Source: Lysinibacillus composti
GTDB lineage: Bacteria; Bacillota; Bacilli; Bacillales_A; Planococcaceae
Assembly: GCF_016908465.1 (NCBI RefSeq)
Contig: NZ_JAFBDY010000032.1
Location: forward strand, 1 to 36,249
Reading direction: 5' to 3'
Length of the DNA: 36,249 bases
Shown: piece by piece, positions 32,972 through 36,249 of the stretch
How positions within the stretch are numbered: the stretch's first letter is position 1
Layout of the letters: the number at the start of each line of letters is the position of its first letter
Program-made: the position numbers and the translations under genes
Notes under the pieces: model-generated
The model's database searches: none
What the model was told of the DNA's origin: nothing
The model's input: only the letters and a program-made list of their open reading frames with translations

Positions 32972-35200
32972 TTAATAATCTAGTTGAACTGAAACGATCA
33001 CTTTAAATAAATCACCATCCACATCAATTTTCAACCTTCCACCATGTAAGTCTACTATTGATTGTGCGATAGCTAACCCTAGCCCTGATCCATCTGTATG
33101 ACGAGAGGCATCAGCTCGTTTAAAGCGTTCTGTTAGCTCTTCAACATTTTCTCCTAATTCATAGTTCGCAATATTTTTTACAATAAATTCTGCTTCATTG
33201 CCTTTTCTATTTAAGGTTACATAGACACGACTACCATCTAAGGAGTACTTCATTGCATTTAACACTATGTTATCAATGACTCTCCACCATTTTTGTCCAT
33301 CCACATAGGCATATAGCGGCTCATCTGGCATTGTGATACGAAGCTCTAAGTTTGCATTACGAAAGGCCTCTTCATGCTCTCCAATTGCCTGCTGCAAGAG
33401 CTGTGTTAAGTCCACTCTTTGTTTCGTTAATTCAATATTTCCACTTGCCATTTTTGATACCTCAAACAAGTCCTCTATTAACGTTTTTAGGCGGGCAGAT
33501 TTTTTATCTAATACTTCAATATAATGTTTACGTTCTTCTTCAGTAATGTTTGGGTTTTTTAACAAATCTGTATACGTGATAATGGATGTTAACGGTGTAC
33601 GCAAATCGTGGCTTACATTCGTAATCAGCTCCGTTTTTAAGCGCTCACTTTTTGCTTGCTCCGTCATCGACTTCTTTACACCTTCACGTAATTGATTCAA
33701 ATTGGTTGCATGATTTGCTAATGGACCTTTCCCTTTCACCCTAATATCTGCTGTTAAACGACCATCAGCCATTTCCTGCGTTTGTCTCATAATACGGTTT
33801 AGGTAGCCCATACGACGAAGGAAGATGATTGATGCGGGTAATCCGATAAAGAATAACAAAATAGTATAAATTATTGCTAATTCATTACTCATGAAAGCAC
33901 CAACTAAACCAATTCCTGCAAGGAAAGCGACCATTAATATCGCGACTGATTGTGTGCCAATTTTGCGATTTAAAAATAAATCTTGCATGCCATCTGCTAA
34001 ACGATATAGCATTGCACCCTTAATTTCCTTTTTTACATGCTCTGAATTATATGAATCCCATAATTGCAGCGTTTCGAAAGTCCAAACTGCTCCGAAAATC
34101 GTTCCACTAATCATGATCATCATTAATACAAAATAAGTTAATAACTCAAATACGTACGGAAATACATTATATATTCCAAAATAGTAAACATTTGAAATCA
34201 TATTACCCAATATATCTAGTAACAAAAAGCTACTAAGTAGCATGATGATTACAGTTAAAATTCGAACATCGATCGGTAATTTTAGAAAGCTTTCTTTCAA
34301 TTTATTTGAAGTTGTAAATTCTTGAAAAGATGGTTTCGCCACTGTGAATAACAAAACAGCTGCTAAAATTCCAGTTGCCCAAATGATATAGAAAACCATT
34401 TTCGAAAATTTAAATGTTTGGTAATCATCTTTGAAATTCGTGGCACTCAGCATTGACTTTGGTATACTGATTACCCCTTCAAACTGTGATACCTCTCCAT
34501 CATAACGAAACGATTCATATAAATTAAAATCATCCCCTTCAACCAAATCATAAGGTTCAATATAAGTGGTACTATCCACCGTTAAATAAGATTGTTGGTT
34601 ACCATAGGTTTCTTTAAAAAGACCAGAAGTTATTTGTTCACCAGATTCAAATACTTTGCCTGTCTCTATATTTGTAAAGTTATAAGAAAAGTAACTAAAT
34701 TCATTTAAAAAATCTTTACGGTTTCTTTCTTGTTGCGCTGCATATTTTTCAATTAACAATTCTTTTTGCTTACGAATTTTTTCTTCAACATGATCATCAT
34801 TACTAAAGTTTTCATTGATGTCCGCAATTTTTGCATCTCGTTCCTTTACTAGTAACGTTTCAAGCTCTTTGTCGTTGTCTAGTTTAGCTTGGTCAATTCG
34901 ATCACTATATTGTGCGCGAATATTCTCTACTTGATCAGCTAACGTTCCATAGTAATTGCGATGCTCTTCAATTTCTGTTTGCGTTACAGTAATATTTTCT
35001 TTAGCTTTTTCTGCATTGAAAGGTTCTAAAACGTAATGGCCAAGTTGTTCAATAAAAGTTTCTTTTGTTGAAAGAAAACTATCTGATTTAAAATACGATT
35101 TTCCAATATAGCTATGACCATGATTGATTAACAATGTAATGGCAAAGACAACCCAAGTTATAAGAAAAAGTGTGAGGAGTAATTTACCCTTAATTTTCAT
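32972..35200 (-). CDS. Large multi-pass sensor histidine kinase
   Basis: A 742-aa membrane kinase. Residues about 6-26 are a first helix; about 27-265 a large extracytoplasmic domain with a charged coiled-coil stretch (about 60-165); about 268-475 five or six further helices; then a HAMP-like linker, the dimerisation domain with phospho-acceptor His531 (NVSHDLRTPLTS), and the ATPase domain with N-box (NIVLNAMKYS) and G-box (DGSGLGLAIAQS). It would autophosphorylate and pass phosphate to the OmpR-type regulator upstream. The start is ATG at 35200, nine bases after GAGGAGG; the reading to 35218 begins inside that site. The signal is unknown; the extracellular coiled coil suggests an envelope cue. 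Confidence 0.92.
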   Translation of the reverse strand: MKIKGKLLLTLFLITWVVFAITLLINHGHSYIGKSYFKSDSFLSTKETFIEQLGHYVLEPFNAEKAKENITVTQTEIEEHRNYYGTLADQVENIRAQYSDRIDQAKLDNDKELETLLVKERDAKIADINENFSNDDHVEEKIRKQKELLIEKYAAQQERNRKDFLNEFSYFSYNFTNIETGKVFESGEQITSGLFKETYGNQQSYLTVDSTTYIEPYDLVEGDDFNLYESFRYDGEVSQFEGVISIPKSMLSATNFKDDYQTFKFSKMVFYIIWATGILAAVLLFTVAKPSFQEFTTSNKLKESFLKLPIDVRILTVIIMLLSSFLLLDILGNMISNVYYFGIYNVFPYVFELLTYFVLMMIMISGTIFGAVWTFETLQLWDSYNSEHVKKEIKGAMLYRLADGMQDLFLNRKIGTQSVAILMVAFLAGIGLVGAFMSNELAIIYTILLFFIGLPASIIFLRRMGYLNRIMRQTQEMADGRLTADIRVKGKGPLANHATNLNQLREGVKKSMTEQAKSERLKTELITNVSHDLRTPLTSIITYTDLLKNPNITEEERKHYIEVLDKKSARLKTLIEDLFEVSKMASGNIELTKQRVDLTQLLQQAIGEHEEAFRNANLELRITMPDEPLYAYVDGQKWWRVIDNIVLNAMKYSLDGSRVYVTLNRKGNEAEFIVKNIANYELGENVEELTERFKRADASRHTDGSGLGLAIAQSIVDLHGGRLKIDVDGDLFKVIVSVQLDY

Positions 35201-35214
35201 CTCAATGTTCCTCC

Positions 35215-35355
35215 TCAAAATAATTTGGCTAACAATCGAAGTGTATCTTCATGTTCACTAAAAAAGCGCCAAGTAGTAATCCCAATACAAATGGTTCCTA
35301 TTACGGAAGCGATGATACATAGGAATGTTACCAACTGTTCGAGCTTACTTCTCAA
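35215..35355 (-). CDS. Putative small membrane protein between response regulator and kinase
   Basis: A 46-codon ORF fills nearly all of the gap between regulator and kinase. It overlaps the regulator's end by 11 bases and its TGA overlaps the kinase ribosome binding site. The peptide has a basic/acidic start (RSKLEQ), a single hydrophobic helix of about 20 residues (LVTFLCIIASVIGTICIGI) and a polar tail (RFFSEHEDTLRLLAKLF). The only starts are TTG codons at 35355 or 35334, without a strong ribosome binding site, so translation by coupling to the regulator stop is required. No family was recognised. It could modulate the kinase, but this is conjecture. Confidence 0.4.
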   Translation of the reverse strand: MRSKLEQLVTFLCIIASVIGTICIGITTWRFFSEHEDTLRLLAKLF

Positions 35356-36037
35356 TTTTATATCCAATTCCCCACACAACCTTTAAGTATCGAGGATTTT
35401 TCGGATCTGCCTCGATTTTTTCACGAATTTTACGAATATGAACGGCTACAACATTTTCTGCGTTATAAGCCTCCTCATTCCAAACAAGCTCATAAATCTC
35501 ACGGATGGAAAAGACGCGTCCTACGTTTTTCAATAACAATTCAGTAATCTTGTACTCAATCGGCGTGAGCTTAACAACGTCACCGTCAAGTCGCACTTCC
35601 TTAGCATCCATATCAAGTGATAGTCCATCTACTTCTACCTTTGAAGTTTGCCCTTGATAAGTTCCTAGCTGAACATAACGTCTAAGCTGCGACTTTACCC
35701 TTGCTAGTAGCTCAAGTGGATGAAAAGGTTTTGAAATATAGTCGTCCGCACCAACAGATAAGCCATGAATTTTATCGGTGTCCTCGGCTTTTGCACTCAA
35801 CATAATAATTGGAATATTTCTCTCCGCCCTAATCTTAAATGTTGCTGTAATCCCATCCATGTTTGGCATCATAATGTCTAAAATTATTAAATGAACTTCA
35901 TTCTTTTCTAATAATTCCAGCGCTTCCACACCATCTGCAGCTTTTAACACCTTGTACCCTTCATTTTTTAAATAAATCTCTATCCCATCACGAATGTCTT
36001 GGTCATCATCTGTGACGAGCACTGTTAATGTTTCCAC
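35345..36037 (-). CDS. OmpR/PhoB-family response regulator
   Basis: A 230-aa DNA-binding response regulator. The receiver domain (about residues 1-118) has the acidic pair (LVTDDDQD), phospho-acceptor Asp54 (ILDIMMPNMDG), Ser/Thr (IIMLSAKAED) and Lys (ISKPFHPLE). The winged-helix effector domain (about 130-230) has LTPIEYKITELLLKNVGRVFS, read in two parts, and the AVHIRKIREKIE recognition helix region. The start is GTG at 36037 with GAGGTG six bases upstream; another in-frame GTG at 36046 lies inside that site. It is the first gene of the operon with the sensor kinase. Tandem half-sites upstream suggest autoregulation. Confidence 0.94.
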   Translation of the reverse strand: METLTVLVTDDDQDIRDGIEIYLKNEGYKVLKAADGVEALELLEKNEVHLIILDIMMPNMDGITATFKIRAERNIPIIMLSAKAEDTDKIHGLSVGADDYISKPFHPLELLARVKSQLRRYVQLGTYQGQTSKVEVDGLSLDMDAKEVRLDGDVVKLTPIEYKITELLLKNVGRVFSIREIYELVWNEEAYNAENVVAVHIRKIREKIEADPKNPRYLKVVWGIGYKIEK

Positions 36038-36105
36038 TGCTCCCACCTCACTGCTTTTTCTTATAAGTTTATAATAAATGTAGAATCTTAATATCGACTT
36101 ATCAT

Positions 36106-36125
36106 AATTCTGAAGAAATTCTTAA
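36106..36125 (-). promoter_or_regulatory. Direct repeats upstream of the response regulator
   Basis: On the minus strand TTAAGAATT (36125-36117) and TTCAGAATT (36114-36106) are repeated at 11-base spacing, one mismatch. OmpR/PhoB-type regulators commonly bind such tandem half-sites; a TATAAA -10-like box lies downstream at about 36068-36073. Confidence 0.45.
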
Positions 36126-36135
36126 GAAATAATAA

Positions 36136-36249
36136 AAGCGGAGGCGGCTCGTTTAGGCTCGACACGCACTGGAGACTCCGAGAAGAAGGCGCTTTTTGCC
36201 TTCGCAGGAGGAGTCGAAGTGACGCGAGAGCCTAGCCGCCATAGCTAGA
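36136..36249. repeat. Large GC-rich imperfect hairpin element, cut by the window edge
   Basis: Nested perfect arms: GGCGGC (36143-36148) with GCCGCC (36235-36240); AGGCTC (36155-36160) with GAGCCT (36228-36233); CACT (36167-36170) with AGTG (36218-36221); GACTCC (36174-36179) with GGAGTC (36210-36215); GAAGGC (36185-36190) with GCCTTC (36198-36203). Its composition differs sharply from the AT-rich surroundings. It resembles intergenic repeats I associate with Planococcaceae genomes; a copy number cannot be given. Confidence 0.7.

Overview
The window comes from a low-GC, endospore-forming member of the Bacillales. An alpha/beta-type small acid-soluble spore protein gene, a menaquinone gene (menA), HemAT, a heterodimeric ABC exporter and strong AGGAGG-type ribosome binding sites all fit. 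The protein style and a large GC-rich hairpin repeat at the right edge suggest Planococcaceae (Lysinibacillus/Solibacillus/Psychrobacillus-like); that family-level call is inference from memory, not a search. No rRNA, tRNA, CRISPR array, insertion sequence or prophage was seen. The content is chromosomal core plus accessory metabolism.

Layout. 1-3735 (minus): a four-gene Tat operon with a Tat-signal gluconate-2-dehydrogenase subunit-3-like protein, a GMC flavoprotein, tatA and tatC, closed by a perfect hairpin terminator. 3736-5468: SASP gene and a luciferase-like monooxygenase. 5469-8414: IolS-like aldo/keto reductase (plus), then a ring-cleaving dioxygenase and a MarR regulator (minus); the dioxygenase has a textbook MhqR-type operator. 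8588-11463: HlyIII-family protein, menA, double-GNAT protein. 11537-15245: heterodimeric ABC exporter with a leader that carries an anti-Shine-Dalgarno segment. 15246-18411: EamA transporter and a PAS-PAS-degenerate GGDEF-EAL protein. 18416-21472: two-part ThrE-type exporter, a structured intergenic element, and a PdaC-like polysaccharide deacetylase. 21573-24060: secreted beta-propeller protein. 24073-27947: lysine catabolic operon (aldehyde dehydrogenase, L-lysine 6-dehydrogenase, acyl-CoA dehydrogenase). 28224-31780: AIM24/TIGR00266 protein behind a sigma-W-like promoter, HemAT aerotaxis sensor, uppP with a structured leader. 31781-36249: metallophosphoesterase, a large sensor kinase and its OmpR-type regulator with an unannotated small membrane ORF between them, and the hairpin repeat.

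How genes work together. The Tat cluster looks like a translocase travelling with its own cargo: one subunit has the twin-arginine signal and the flavoprotein has none, so they probably cross the membrane as a folded complex. The dioxygenase block is probably an electrophile/quinone response. The lysine operon would convert lysine to aminoadipate and, through enzymes encoded elsewhere, feed glutaryl-CoA to the acyl-CoA dehydrogenase. Several cell-envelope genes (uppP, PdaC-like, AIM24, beta-propeller, kinase pair) lie in the right half but are separate transcription units.

The observations most worth testing are the ABC-exporter leader, the multi-stem leader of uppP, the MhqR operator, the sigma-W-like promoter, and the 46-residue membrane ORF at 35215-35355. 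All pairings and promoter matches were found by eye; no folding or database search was run.
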